Part shown: piece by piece, positions 1 to 10,600 of the stretch
How positions within the stretch are numbered: the stretch's first letter is position 1
Layout of the letters: each line of letters begins with the position of its first letter
Assembly: GCA_013115125.1 (NCBI GenBank)
Contig: JABANN010000300.1
Location: 1 to 41,435 of the forward strand
Reading direction: 5' to 3'
Source of the DNA: Perkinsus olseni
Taxonomy: Eukaryota; Perkinsozoa; Perkinsida
Length of the DNA stretch: 41,435 nucleotides
Made by a program: the position numbers and the translations under genes
The notes under the pieces: generated by a model
The model's input: the letters and a program-made list of their open reading frames with translations, nothing else
Databases searched by the model: none
What the model was told of the DNA's origin: nothing

Positions 1-2
1 CA

Positions 3-1556
3 TTTGTAGAAGACATTTCAACGATCGGGAGAGCTATGGGGCTTTGGAAGGCATGTGCCTATCAGGACCTTGCACGGTAAAGATGAGAGGCTAGTGTTGA
101 ATTCGCAAGTTAACAGAGATGAGAACTACAATGCCGAGTACAGATCTGTTCGTTACTGAATCGTCCAGTCTCAGAGCTACGCGTATGCGTCAGTGGCGCT
201 CCATCGAATCCACCATGCAGTTGAGCTGCTGTCGAATTCGGCAGATACGAAAGATCGTGATGTGCTCGAGTTTCCTCCCGTCGGATGAAGTCAAGGATGA
301 TTTCATAGCTGGACTACCCCCGAACCTTGCTTTCCACCCAGGTTGGTGAACCGAGACGTTCCCCTCACTCTTTCATCGCTTCTCCATTTGACGTTGCGAT
401 CTCAGTTACACCAACTACGACACTCTTGATCGGCCTGTCCCACGAGGAGAAAATCTCGCGGCAACGAGATGGGCCGGATCCAGCTCGGCGAAGCGAGACT
501 AGACGGGCCGGCGCGCGCGGCGCAGAGCCGAGGTCCAACGTGGCACTCCACGTAGAAGGAGGACTAGCTGCTCGAGTCAACAGGCGGAGTGGCAGAGCCG
601 CTGTGAGAGAGAAAACAGAACGCTCCGCCGTGCGCGACGGCGCAGCGAGGCAGCAAGCAGCAGCGGAAAGTGTGGTACGGCACGGCGTGAATGACGGCCA
701 GTCGTCGTGCACTGAGTTGGAAAGCCCACAAGTACAACATTCAGAGCGGAATGCAGAGACACAGGCGTCAGAGAGCCCGACTCACGGCTCGAAAGGCACC
801 ACAGCCACCGTAGAAGTTCCTTGCCCTTGGTTGACGAGTACCGGGACTTCGACAACAGAATCCCCACAGAAGAAGATGTGCGATGCTGGTACTTCGTTAT
901 TCACAGAAGAGCTAGGGGATGCCATGGGCCTGCTTGAGCATGCTGTGACCGATACTTTTTGCCAGCTTGCAGAGAGTAGCTCAGAATTTACGATGAAACC
1001 GGCCCAACCAGAAGAAATTGACGAAGCCAGGGATGCCCCCTCCGCAGAGTATGTCGCTGAGACGCAGGCGAGCGACGATTCTACTCGGGCTCGCCTCCAC
1101 GAGTCCGACGAGAGTGAAGTCCCCTCGGAAGAATCGGATCTCGAGGATGCGCCGGAGGAGGTCGAACGAATTTCTCCAGCCAAGGAGAGGTCTCTTCTCA
1201 CTTTCAATAATAACGAATCGGCAGATAACGAAAGAGCCTCGACTGGAGAGTCTACCTTCTCATTGAGGAAGTCTGTGGTGACTGACAGTCCACAGAATGG
1301 TTATGACGGTGATGAAATATCCGTGAGATCCCCACCGACAAGGCCCCCGGTGGTTCTTCAAGCCTCTGATATACGTGCATCGCAAGGAATGCTGCTGTGG
1401 AAAGCTCAGCTTCGCGAGTCCATTCATTTCCTGCCCGGCGACAGCAGGACGCGGCGTGGGATGCTCGAAGATATTGATCGTCTCTTCCGCTCGCTCCATA
1501 GCGATATGTGCACTCTGTATGCTGCTGAGAAGCTCAAGGGAGGCAACCTGGCCTAG
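3..1556 (+). CDS. Unrecognised acidic low-complexity protein, 5' end outside the window
   Basis: Four exons can be chained in frame: 3-76, 117-147, 175-279 and 342-1556, with introns of 41, 27 and 63 nt and a TAG stop at 1554-1556. The first exons give a helical, protein-like stretch (GLWKACAYQDLARDENY, then ALHRIHHAVELL). The large last exon encodes about 400 residues rich in S, E, A and R with acidic runs (SEESDLEDAPEEVE), probably disordered, followed by a more ordered C-terminus (LWKAQLRESIHFLPGD ... DIDRLFRSLHSDM). I recognise no family; the N-terminal part could belong to a coiled-coil or BAR-like domain, which is a guess. The start codon lies left of the window. The 27-nt intron is unusually short, and an indel there cannot be excluded. 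The coding nature of the last exon is well supported by length and codon pattern; the first 350 bases are less certain. Confidence 0.6.
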
Positions 1557-2239
1557 ATTTGGGGAGTCACAGCCTAACGAGTCCTTTTGCAGATTTGAGA
1601 CATGCAAGCCATTCCAAGTGACGAGGTATTTTTGAGCAATGATCGCGTTGCGTATCAGTGAGGGGCGGCATTTCAGGGTTCCTGCGGGTATCGGCCGAAC
1701 CCGAACAAGCCAAGCGTGAACCGAGTCTATTCGTGGTCGTTTTGTTCAGATGAATCCACACTCGGACCAGCTTTCTCCGCCGGTTTTTCTTGTTTTGCGC
1801 CACCTACTTCGTGCCACGTACTGATTGAGAATGCGACCGTTGGAGCAGTCGCCCAAAAGGTACACCTTCGATTCGACCGCCTGTTATCCGGGTGGAAATC
1901 TTCTTCTATCACAAACTATAGTTGTTTTTCCAAATCCAGTTTAAGTCCAAACTCGTGCTTTTGCATCGCTGATTCAGTTGCCTCTCTGAGTCTATAGCTT
2001 CGCTACCGATTCTGCCAGCAAAGCTCTCACTTGAGATTCTCAAGTTAAGACGCGGTCCACTGCTTGATCGTGCCCGATGCTGGCGCGCTGTTGATGATGC
2101 TTATTTATTTGTACCTCAGGTATCGCTGTATTTATTACGATTTTTTCCCGAATGTTATGCTATAGGTGAGATTGTACCGGTGCAATTATTATCAGCTGAT
2201 GTATGGGCTCGTGACACTAGCTCAGGTGCGCTCGGGCGA

Positions 2240-2321
2240 GACAGCGTGTCCGAGTGGTCAAGGAGGTGGACTAGAAATCCACTGGGTTCTGCCCGCACAG
2301 GTTCGAATCCTGCCACTATCG
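2240..2321 (+). tRNA. tRNA-Ser(AGA)-like, probably decaying
   Basis: The anticodon arm GTGGA-CTAGAAA-TCCAC is perfect and presents AGA. A long variable arm and a good B box (GGTTCGAATCC) follow, as expected for a serine tRNA. The acceptor stem GACAGCG/CACTATC has two C-A mismatches out of seven pairs, so the gene may be a pseudogene or recently degraded. Confidence 0.5.
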
Positions 2322-2385
2322 GGTTAAGCTTTGTTGAGAAGTTCATTTTTCACGCTCCGGTACGGTTTGTCGAGCCGCCTACAGA

Positions 2386-2470
2386 ACAGCCAGCCTGTCC
2401 GAGTGGTTAAGGAGGTGGACCTGAAATCCACTAGGCTCAGCTTGCGCAAGTTCGAATCCTACTGCTGTCG
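2386..2470 (+). tRNA. tRNA-Ser(TGA)-like
   Basis: The anticodon arm GTGGA-CCTGAAA-TCCAC presents TGA. The D-arm core matches the upstream unit and the B box reads AGTTCGAATCC. The 3' acceptor strand TGCTGTC is canonical, but the 5' strand is disturbed around 2386-2396, so the acceptor stem does not close cleanly. Confidence 0.45.
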
Positions 2471-2477
2471 CATGCGA

Positions 2478-2559
2478 AATAGCATGTCCGAGTGGTTAAG
2501 GAGGTAGACTTGAACTTCACTAGGCTCAATCTGTGCAGGATCAAATCCTGCAGTTATCG
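2478..2559 (+). pseudogene. tRNA-Ser-derived pseudogene (third unit)
   Basis: It is clearly related to the two units before it (same D-arm core and variable region). The anticodon stem is broken (GTAGA against TTCAC), the B box is altered (GGATCAAATCC) and the acceptor strands do not pair well. It looks like the most decayed member of a small tandem array. Confidence 0.55.
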
Positions 2560-3415
2560 GGTAGCCGTTTCGGTGGGTAGTCCCCCAGTTCGGTCCGAAG
2601 TACCCTGGTTAGTTTCATCTCTTCAGAGTCGACCATTGGACGAAAAGGAACTCTACGTTTTTCTCGATATTCCCAGGTCCGACCTGGGAATGTCAGGTCG
2701 GACCCCAATGTCTTTACCTGGCAGGTCGGAAAAGCAATTATATTCCCTCACTTAGTTGGTAGAGCGCACGAAGATGCGTGATTGTCACATCGCAGCGCAG
2801 TTCTAGAACCCGCATTCCAGATCACATGCTTTCATCACTCACACTGTGAGTTGAACCAACTAGGTTCGGTATCTTGCAGGCTGTGAGTAACAGCATGGGA
2901 AACCGCAACCAAATAACATTGGAATATGATGACCAGATTAATTCCACGAGGCACCCAATGTTTCTGTATTACACAAATTTCTCGTCCCAAGTTGGGACTT
3001 TCAAGTTGGAAGTTCCGACATCTGCGTCTGCCCTATTTGCTTAATGTCCCCTGGTGTTGGTCCTAGGATATCAGCGTATTTTTCTAAACTTGCAGCCACG
3101 GTCTAATTGACTGCCAATCTACGACAACCGCCACCCATACCGTATTTTCTGAGCGGGAAAAACTTGAATCCTCAAGATGCTTCGAGGGTCCGTATAACTT
3201 GTACGATGTAAGTCGATGGCTGAGACGGTAAAACAATGCCCGCTGCTTCCTTCCTTAGGAAGCTAACATGATGAAACACACCCGGTGACGGCGTCACGGA
3301 GTACGTGTAACCGGGACAGAGGCAGTGAGGCGTGGCGTGCGCAGTGAGCGACGGGACGAGACATAGTTTTCTGGGACCTTGCACTTATTTGCCAGAGATT
3401 CCTATTTCCGGCTAA

Positions 3416-4560
3416 ATGTTTTGCACTCGTGTTGTTGTTGTTCTGTCGGTTCTGGCGTTCAGATTGACCTTTGCCGGTCTGAGCCTCACTGAATCAGAGG
3501 TAGCCGCGCTTGCCTTCATTCCGTTTGATCATTCTTCGTTGCATGATTTGTGCAGATAGATTCAGTACGCGAGAAAGTGAAAAGCATAGTGGGAGTTCCC
3601 AAGGTTGTTGAATTCATAAGAGAAGGAAAGGTACGTCGCCGCATCTCACCACACCGAGTTGCTAGAGTCGCTTCGCCCCAACTGTTTGCTACCTCGGAAT
3701 GTCTTTGGCACCAGCGGATGTTTCTCGGATGTAGGTTGAGGGTCAGATTTATACTGCGACTGACGAGTGCCTGTTACGATACCACGGCGGGAACTCTTTA
3801 CTTGTCCACTTCGAAACGAGGTCTAGCGAGCTCTCAAACCTACTCCAGTCTACGCACTACGACAAGGATCGCATTAGCCTAGAATGGGTTAAGTGAGACC
3901 GGGGCAGTTCTGGATAGTTGATATCACCTACAGTATGGTAACTTTAACCATAAGTGTGGTACTCATAGTTACACCTATGAGTAAGAATCGAACCAGTGTG
4001 CCAAACGGAAGTGCCTCACAGTCCACTTGTCGTCTAGGATTGATACGACCATGTCGAATTAGGGTTAGCCTTAGCTCGGCAACTCTTCGCTTCACAGTGA
4101 AGCCTTCACTCACATTGCACGTTATCTTGATCATTTCGAAGTACCAATCTGTTGCCAACAAGCTGTTTGCAAATAAACTTTCTCTCTCAGGTATTTCAAG
4201 CAGCCTGGTGGCCCCGGGATGAAAGTCAAGTACAATGGTACGGTTAGCGTCTTCCACAACGTGGAGAGAGCTCATCGGTATCTCGCGCAGATCATGCCCT
4301 TCGCTCACTTGTCCGATCAAGTTTCCACGAAACTTCGTTCTTATTGGCCCATCACAAGCGGCGACGACCATGAAAAGTGCAACGAGGTCTTCCTCCTCTT
4401 GGCCAACAACCCTCCGGGAGAATATAGCTCCGGAGTCGGATGGTTCAAAGAGTTCCACACTACGGCTTCACGCAAGGCTCTGTCCCTTATGCCGCAAAAA
4501 TTACGACAACAAGGGCATGTTTGGTCTGATGATAGATTTGAAGAATGGGGATTCGAATGA
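3416..4560 (+). CDS. Predicted secreted protein, 242 aa, five exons
   Basis: Exons 3416-3499, 3556-3630, 3735-3887, 3934-3980 and 4191-4560 join in a single frame (729 nt) ending at TGA. The start is chosen because the first 21 residues form a textbook signal peptide: MFCTRVVVVLSVLAF, then LTFAG. The mature part is about 220 residues with a mixed alpha/beta look and few cysteines (for example YHGGNSLLVHFETR, later HKCGTHSYTYEYF). No transmembrane segment follows, so secretion or delivery to an endomembrane compartment is likely. Introns are 56, 104, 46 and 210 nt with GT-AG ends. I do not recognise a family; it resembles the expanded lineage-specific secreted proteins of protist parasites, which is inference only. 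It is one of few plus-strand genes here. Confidence 0.7.
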
Positions 4561-4818
4561 TAAGATTAGTCCAATGACGGGCAGTTGCAAGGTTAAATGT
4601 TTATAGTATCCTGAGCCTGTTGTATTAAGAATGTCTAGCGCCACATTTTCTCACGTTCATGTTCATGTGATGTTCTGGGTGATAATGACAGCTTGAATTG
4701 CCAGTAAGATAGGGAGATTCGGAAATGAAAGGCGTGAATTACTCAGATGTTATTGCAGACTCAGGCATGATACACGACGTCATCGATGGCTCGCTTTCCC
4801 AAGCTACGTCGAAATCGC

Positions 4819-4898
4819 TGACAGCTGTGGGGTTCGAACCCACGCCCTTTCGGACTGGCGCCTAAAGCCAGCGCCTTGGACCACTCGGCCAAACTGTC
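4819..4898 (-). tRNA. tRNA-Leu(TAG)
   Basis: The reverse strand folds into a class II tRNA. The acceptor GACAGTT pairs with AGCTGTC, the anticodon arm CTGGC-TTTAGGC-GCCAG presents TAG, a short variable arm follows and the B box is GGTTCGAACCC. No intron is seen. It is one of three leucine tRNA copies in the window. Confidence 0.9.
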
Positions 4899-4990
4899 GA
4901 TGAGGTTAACAGGATTCACAACGAGGGAGTCGTATCGATATGGTACTGATGCATGCCGTGTAAGGTCCGGATAAGGGATGCTGAGGTTTC

Positions 4991-5672
4991 ATGGGCAGCT
5001 CGAACAGAGCTTTCTCGCTAAGGAAGCCCGAGAGTGGCCCCAGAGAGCCTTCACGTAAAGCTCACAGCCACCGGGCACCACAACCCCGCCAGATATCTGC
5101 TCCTGATCCGCCCTCTACTCGCCATCGAATAGCTCAGCAGCGGCGGCGGCCTATGCTTGGATCACGCGGGCTCGGAACCCGTACGTCATCGCCCACTTGG
5201 AACTTCGACCCGTATCAGGTCTTTCTCTTCGAACTCCAACGGCTCGAACTTCGCAGAGTGATAAGTTAGGTGAGACCTTCTGAGAAGACCTTTTTCATGT
5301 GTCCCATCATTACCGACGATAATTTACCGTTACAAGAGAGGCGACGTAATCGACCTCAGAAGCATAAGGCTGTCATGTCGTGGTGAGGCTGTCCCCGTTC
5401 TCGAAGAAGACACCCGCGCCACGAGTCATATCCCGGGTGTCAAGTGCGCATCCCTGGCACGTGCGGTCCCAATTCCTGATGATAACTCGCGACCCCGTTT
5501 GAGGGTTCTTCCGCCCTGCGAGCTCCGCAGAGAGGCGCTGTCTCGCTGCCGTATAGAAGCATATTCTCCAGATGTAAACGATGGAGTTGAGAAAAGCGGT
5601 AGACAATCGTCTGTCTCCCGGCGTGACAATCGATTTCTATATAGCTGGGCGAAAGTCCATGTTATACTCTAA
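4991..5672 (+). CDS. Hypothetical basic protein, two exons, tentative
   Basis: Exon 1 (4991-5257) begins with ATG and encodes an R/P/S-rich, probably disordered segment. A GTGATA donor and an acceptor at 5386-5387 lead to exon 2 (5388-5672), which stays open for 95 codons to TAA and reads like real protein (RVLPPCELRREALSR). Together this would be 183 aa. No family is recognised. Part of exon 1 (about 5090-5240) resembles sequence at 7350-7500 downstream of the second tRNA-Leu, so this may instead be a non-coding flank duplicated with the tRNA. Confidence is low for that reason. Confidence 0.3.
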
Positions 5673-5921
5673 GCAGCAGATTTCATTGCCTTGCCCACTT
5701 GCTCACACTTGCGTAGTTGAGTACGAAGGCCACACGATGGAGTGCTTATGAGATGTGCCACTGAGGCACGAATATCCTTGAGGTAGCGTTGGCAGTGCCA
5801 GCTTGGCATTACTGCCGATATCAAGGTTACCGTATCTTTTCGGTTGACTCTTCTCTTCGTTAGCAATTACTCTCCAGCTGCTTCCTTGGATAGTTCTGAT
5901 AACTTTGTAACTTCACCAAGA

Positions 5922-6367
5922 ATGAAGTTCTACCAAGCTTTGCTGATGAGTGCTCAAGGTCTGATGCTGGTGACGGCCCAAGATGCCGACAAGACCGTAC
6001 CCTCGAAGTTCCTGCAGAAAAGACCCAAGCCTGATGGGACAGGTCCGGCAGCGTTTTTGGATCCACTGGGTGGTATGGAATTGTATTGGTGGTAAGAGAG
6101 ATTTTGTCGGAGTTTACCACAGTGTGGTCACCACGCATGTTGTTTTCCACCAGACACTAGACTTTTTGTACTCTCACCGCCCGCCGAGCCAGTGATGTGC
6201 CTACTATGGCTATCGGCCAAGTCCTTCCCTTCTAGGCGCCTCTTTCACTTGTGGCAAGCACGGGTCTTACAGAGCTGCAACGCTCGGTTTCAGTGGTTGT
6301 GGATACTCTCGCGTTCTGCAAGTTACGAGTCAATCGAGCTATCCTCCGACACGGAGGCTCCGTGTAA
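5922..6367 (+). CDS. Small predicted secreted protein, 105 aa, three exons
   Basis: The ATG at 5922 opens a signal-peptide-like leader (MKFYQALLMSAQGLMLVTAQ). Exons 5922-6069, 6154-6191 and 6236-6367 join in frame and end at TAA. The second intron is 44 nt with a strong pyrimidine-rich acceptor (CCTTCCCTTCTAG). The mature peptide contains LSLVASTGLTELQRSVSVVV. A different donor at 6092 would extend exon 1 to end YWW but then leads to weaker downstream frames. No family is recognised. Confidence 0.45.
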
Positions 6368-6481
6368 TGGATGCATGAGATGGAGTCTTGCTGTCTCTCT
6401 CATAGACTCCAGCCGAGCAGCCGTGTAACCAGCAACTGACTCAACGTGCAAACTTCGCGGAAAGTGAACTACAATGATGAT

Positions 6482-6689
6482 TCACAAGGAACGTCCTCCG
6501 GGAGGACTCCTCCCGGGCAGGATCCAGCGGTGTTGACGAACGGCCTGGAGAGTGAAAAAATCCTTATTGGAATTCACCAAGAAAAGATGGGCTGCTCACA
6601 TTATGTGCCTCTTCGTCGCAGCTCAACAAAGCGCGATCAATATCATGTGGAAAGGTTGCGGGGTCGACGTTCAACTCGTTGCCGGCCAT
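6482..6689 (-). CDS. Small hypothetical protein, about 50 aa, two exons
   Basis: Exon 1 (6689-6600) starts with ATG and encodes MAGNELNVDPATFPHDIDRA, then LLSCDEEAHN. A GTGAGC donor, a 55-nt intron and a CTCTCCAG acceptor lead to exon 2 (6544-6482), which ends at TGA. The composition of exon 1 looks genuinely coding. The short total length suggests that a further exon may be missed. It runs opposite to, and just right of, the small secreted-protein gene. Confidence 0.4.
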
Positions 6690-7073
6690 TGAGAAATACC
6701 GGTACACACCGTAGGATGAGAAATACCGAGTTCTCTCCCAGCGTCGCTACCACTCCAGCCGACTAATGCGTTACAATGCGGCTGTGAGCGTAGCCTCAGA
6801 GTCGTCGCGCAGAGGAGGGGCCTACTCCGAGCGGTTGCGCTGCTTCCTTGGAATACTAACATTCAATACTGGCATGCCCATAGTGCTGAGATTGTAGACT
6901 TGAGATATCGGCCTTAACCCTGGCTCGGCATACTCGTCTGACTAGCCACTTCAGGACAAATTCTCAACAATAATCGTTAAGAGGAACGAGACCGTACCTA
7001 GGATTCGTTGCGATCACTCTGCTTACCGTAGAGGACATGGATACCATTCGCAGTCGTCGGAACGGTATAAGTA

Positions 7074-7153
7074 TGACAGCTGTGGGGTTCAAACCCACGC
7101 CCTTTCGGACTGGCGCCTTAAGCCAGCGCCTTAGACCACTCGGCCAAACTGTC
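7074..7153 (-). tRNA. tRNA-Leu(AAG), copy 2
   Basis: It has the same cloverleaf as the first copy but the anticodon loop is TTAAGGC, giving AAG. The acceptor is GACAGTT/AGCTGTC and the T-loop carries one change (GGTTTGAACCC). The 5' flank (about 7155-7230) is strongly similar to that of the copy at 20524-20603. Confidence 0.9.
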
Positions 7154-7664
7154 GACGAATAACCCAGACTTAGCAGAGGAGAATTCATATCAATATAGCC
7201 GTAATGCATGCCGAACCCGTCCGCGCCTGCCAGCTCTCCACTCACGGAAAGTCCGAAAGACTGTCCCCCCAATTCACTTAGCTGGAGAGTCTCTAGAGTA
7301 TGTAGCTGCAGAGAGCCTAGGTTGTACTGAAGGCTCGCCACACCTTGACCAGATATCCGTCCGCCCCCAAGTCGAATGAATGCCAGTGGAGACGGGCTGT
7401 GCTTGGATCAGTCGGTCGGCCTGTGAACCCTCAAAGTCACTGCCCAATCATGACTGCGACCCGTTGCGGGTCTCGATCTTCAATGACTCAGGCTGCCCCG
7501 AACCCCACAAATTGATGACCAGAGTTAAGCGAAACGTTCTCATGCGTCCTCCCATCTCCGCTTCGACGTACTCAAGATCGAGAACACAAGCCAGGTTTCC
7601 AAAGAAAAGTAGAGAAAATGCTGCTCATTCAATCGTCGAACAAATACAAAATCTAAATCCGGTA

Positions 7665-10600
7665 TCACTCAGACTCGGCTGCTTGAGGTATCTCCCTGAG
7701 GTTCACCTTCACAACTCGATAATGCGCTCCAACAGGGCGATAAACCCTCGACCTGCCCAGCGATGACAGCAAGATCGCCAGCGGAATAATCACCAACCTC
7801 GGTTCCTCTTCTTGCGGCTCAGAAGCTGTAGCATTCCGTTTCCGTCTCGAGTGGGATCTATGCACTCCTCTGCCTGCCCTGATAGTAGCCTCAGATGAGC
7901 CAGCCGACCCGGAGGAGCTCTGACATGACGATGTTCACACATCCCGGCATACAGAGCGAATCTCCACAAGTGGCTCAGCTCGCAGCACGTCGTGCTGGGA
8001 CCACCAACTAGACGTCCGTTGCCCCCCTCGATTGGAGAGGAGCGGGAGAATATTTTCAAAGACATCAGTCAGATAAGTCCATTTGTAGTCTCCTTTACGA
8101 ACTTGCGACTGTCCTTACCGTCCTTGCGCGTGAGAGGCTCGGTGATTGCCCTATTGAGCTCCTCAACTTCAGCGATCTCACGCATTGCCGAGCAACCTCA
8201 GGAATGTTATACTGCAACTGAAGTACGCTGCGAAGTGCCCTTCTGGGGGTTCGGAAATCCTCCCTACCGGGCCGATATTAACGAATCTTCGTTTGCTAGG
8301 TTCAGGCAGGTCACAGATAACCCTCGGAGTGTGATTGTTGCTCACGTCCGAGAAGACGTGCAAAGCCTCTTGCTCGATATGAACCTGAAAAAACGCATGA
8401 AGTCTCCCGCGAGAGAAGCGAATTTCCCTCAGCGAAAGTAGGCAGACCCTCGAATGGTCCGAGGCTCCTTCGACTCCCGGCTCACTTGGCACTCAGAATT
8501 ATCTTCATCCAGTGAGACGCTCACTAGCGAGGTTAGTGGGACCTGCGAGGCGACTCCTAGCTAGCGCACACGAGCACTCCACCGTTTTATTGAAACAGGT
8601 GGTACTCAGAACTCCCCCGAAAATTCCCAGGATTCTCACTCCAACGAGGGTCCAGTCAGCAGCGTCCTTCTCCAATCCTTCAGCGCTGACGAGCAGACCG
8701 CCTCTTCCGGCGTGGATCAGCACCCCGGCGCCGTAGCCCATTGTGTACCTATTGGAACAACACACTCAGTCTCGACGGGTGGACTCAACGCTCACCCCAG
8801 ATCAGCGTCAAAATTGGAGGGCATCGCGCTTCGACCTTGGATATGCAGACTGTGAGTGTGGCAGCAGGCGGCGAAATCGTCGATAATCCTGTTGCCCGAC
8901 AGGCGCGGCAGCAACGGATCTCCCTGCAGCAGTCTATGCCTGCGAAAATTTAATATCTCCCAAATGGAACGGGAAAGACTCGAAAGCACCTCCTTCTGGG
9001 CAGCTCCTGTGCTACTAGCGACTTGAGAAGCAGCTCAGACTCCAAGTGAGGGAGCTCGAACTGGCCTCCTGGTGGCGTGGCTACGTACCTGGGGACGGCT
9101 CCATAGTTGAAGGAGGCTGTGGAGAGCTCCTCACTGTTGCCAAAGAACATACTGGATCCTGTCAGGTAGCGAGTCGTACCTGAGAACAGAGCGAAGATCA
9201 TATAAAAAAATAAAAGCGACGAGAGGAGAAGCTGCGTCCGGATCTCCGGGTTTCGTGAAGTGCAGTGTACCCAATCGTACGGCCGGAAATTTCACCAACG
9301 CAAGTGGTCTTGAGAACGACTTTCACGATTGCAGAACCCAAAGTGAGTTGAACTCACTGAGTTCCCTTCACCTACATAGCTCTAGCGCTCGGACTGAGCG
9401 TCTCGAACAGGCTCCGATGCAGCATAGTGCTGGGCTTAACACCAGTCGAAGAGCTCATCAGCAATCTGTGTTCTTGAGCGTGCATTGATCGTATCTGTCA
9501 AACAAGTGAAGAACAGCTCCCCATCACTGGAAGCTTCAGAGCACCTCCTCCTCAAGCTCTTTTAGCTCGTCCAAGGCATCAGTAACCGACTCGGGAATCA
9601 GAACCTACGGAGAGGAGGCAGCCGGCTGAGAAGCCTTTCGGAAGACGACCTGCACCTCACCACGCCATAGTCCATTCCCTGCTGACACCTCTTCAATATC
9701 ACATCACACACTAGGTTGATGAGATCGTGCAAACTCATGTTCCGGGCTCGAATCTCTTCGGATATCAAAAACTAAGAGGATGACACTAACAGTGACATCT
9801 CATCATCCTGGGAGGAAAACGAACGTTGCAAGCTCTGCGGTGCTGGACAGATCCCTGGAGGGCCCCGAATAGCTCAACCGAACCGAGTGTACCCCGATGC
9901 GCGACCAGATGATTCTTCACACGGAAAGAGGCTCGCGAGGAAGACCAAGTAGTCTGGCAGCGCCGAAATTGATTAGTTCGGATCCGAGCCGGCGGAAGAG
10001 CTAAGCGGATCGGTGAGTAGCAAGAGGTTGAGCTCATAGCCGAATACACTGCATCCCTTAGCAGAGAAGAAGAGAGGTTGCTGCCCTCGATCGCACACCA
10101 TGGAAGATCAGAGCTTCTCGAGGCCTACCAAGTTCGGATGGGCATGCAGTGCGCATTCCGCAGCGATGTGACTCATAGAACGACCACAAATACGAATAAA
10201 GTACCTGAAAATCGAAAGCTCTGAATTGTGTCAATATGCTGGGATCGCCAATTTCAACCTACCACTCTCTGGTTCCACTTGCGGCCAGCGTGGCGATATT
10301 GCCGATGATATTAGAGAAGATCTTGCAGGCCGTATCGTACCCCAACGTCTGCTCGACCAGAGGGATATCATTCTCGACCGACGCAGGCACCTGACGGGGC
10401 AGCTTCGATGCAGCAGTGTTTTTTTAACTAGCTCACCCCGACCACTTTGGTTGGGACCTGCAGTTTTGCCATGGTCTCGGCGAGCAGGGCGGTATCGGCG
10501 TGCGTGCCGACACCACCGACGACAACAACGCCGTCTAGAGCCAGCTTCTGGCAGGTACCTTGAAAGAGCATACGATCTGCGCTGTCTTCAAAACCCGTTC

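Larger units (their letters stand above)
1557..3415. other. Stretch without protein gene
   Basis: No convincing coding exon is visible on either strand. It holds three serine-tRNA-like units (annotated separately), a near-palindrome at 2670-2690 and a second one near 2988-3002. A weak tRNA-like D-arm sequence sits near 2748-2775 without a clear cloverleaf. Confidence 0.5.

Noticed and set aside
2670-2690. Near-palindrome around TTCCCAGGTCCGACCTGGGA
   Set aside because: It is an isolated short inverted repeat without U-tract or neighbouring gene end; noted only as sequence.
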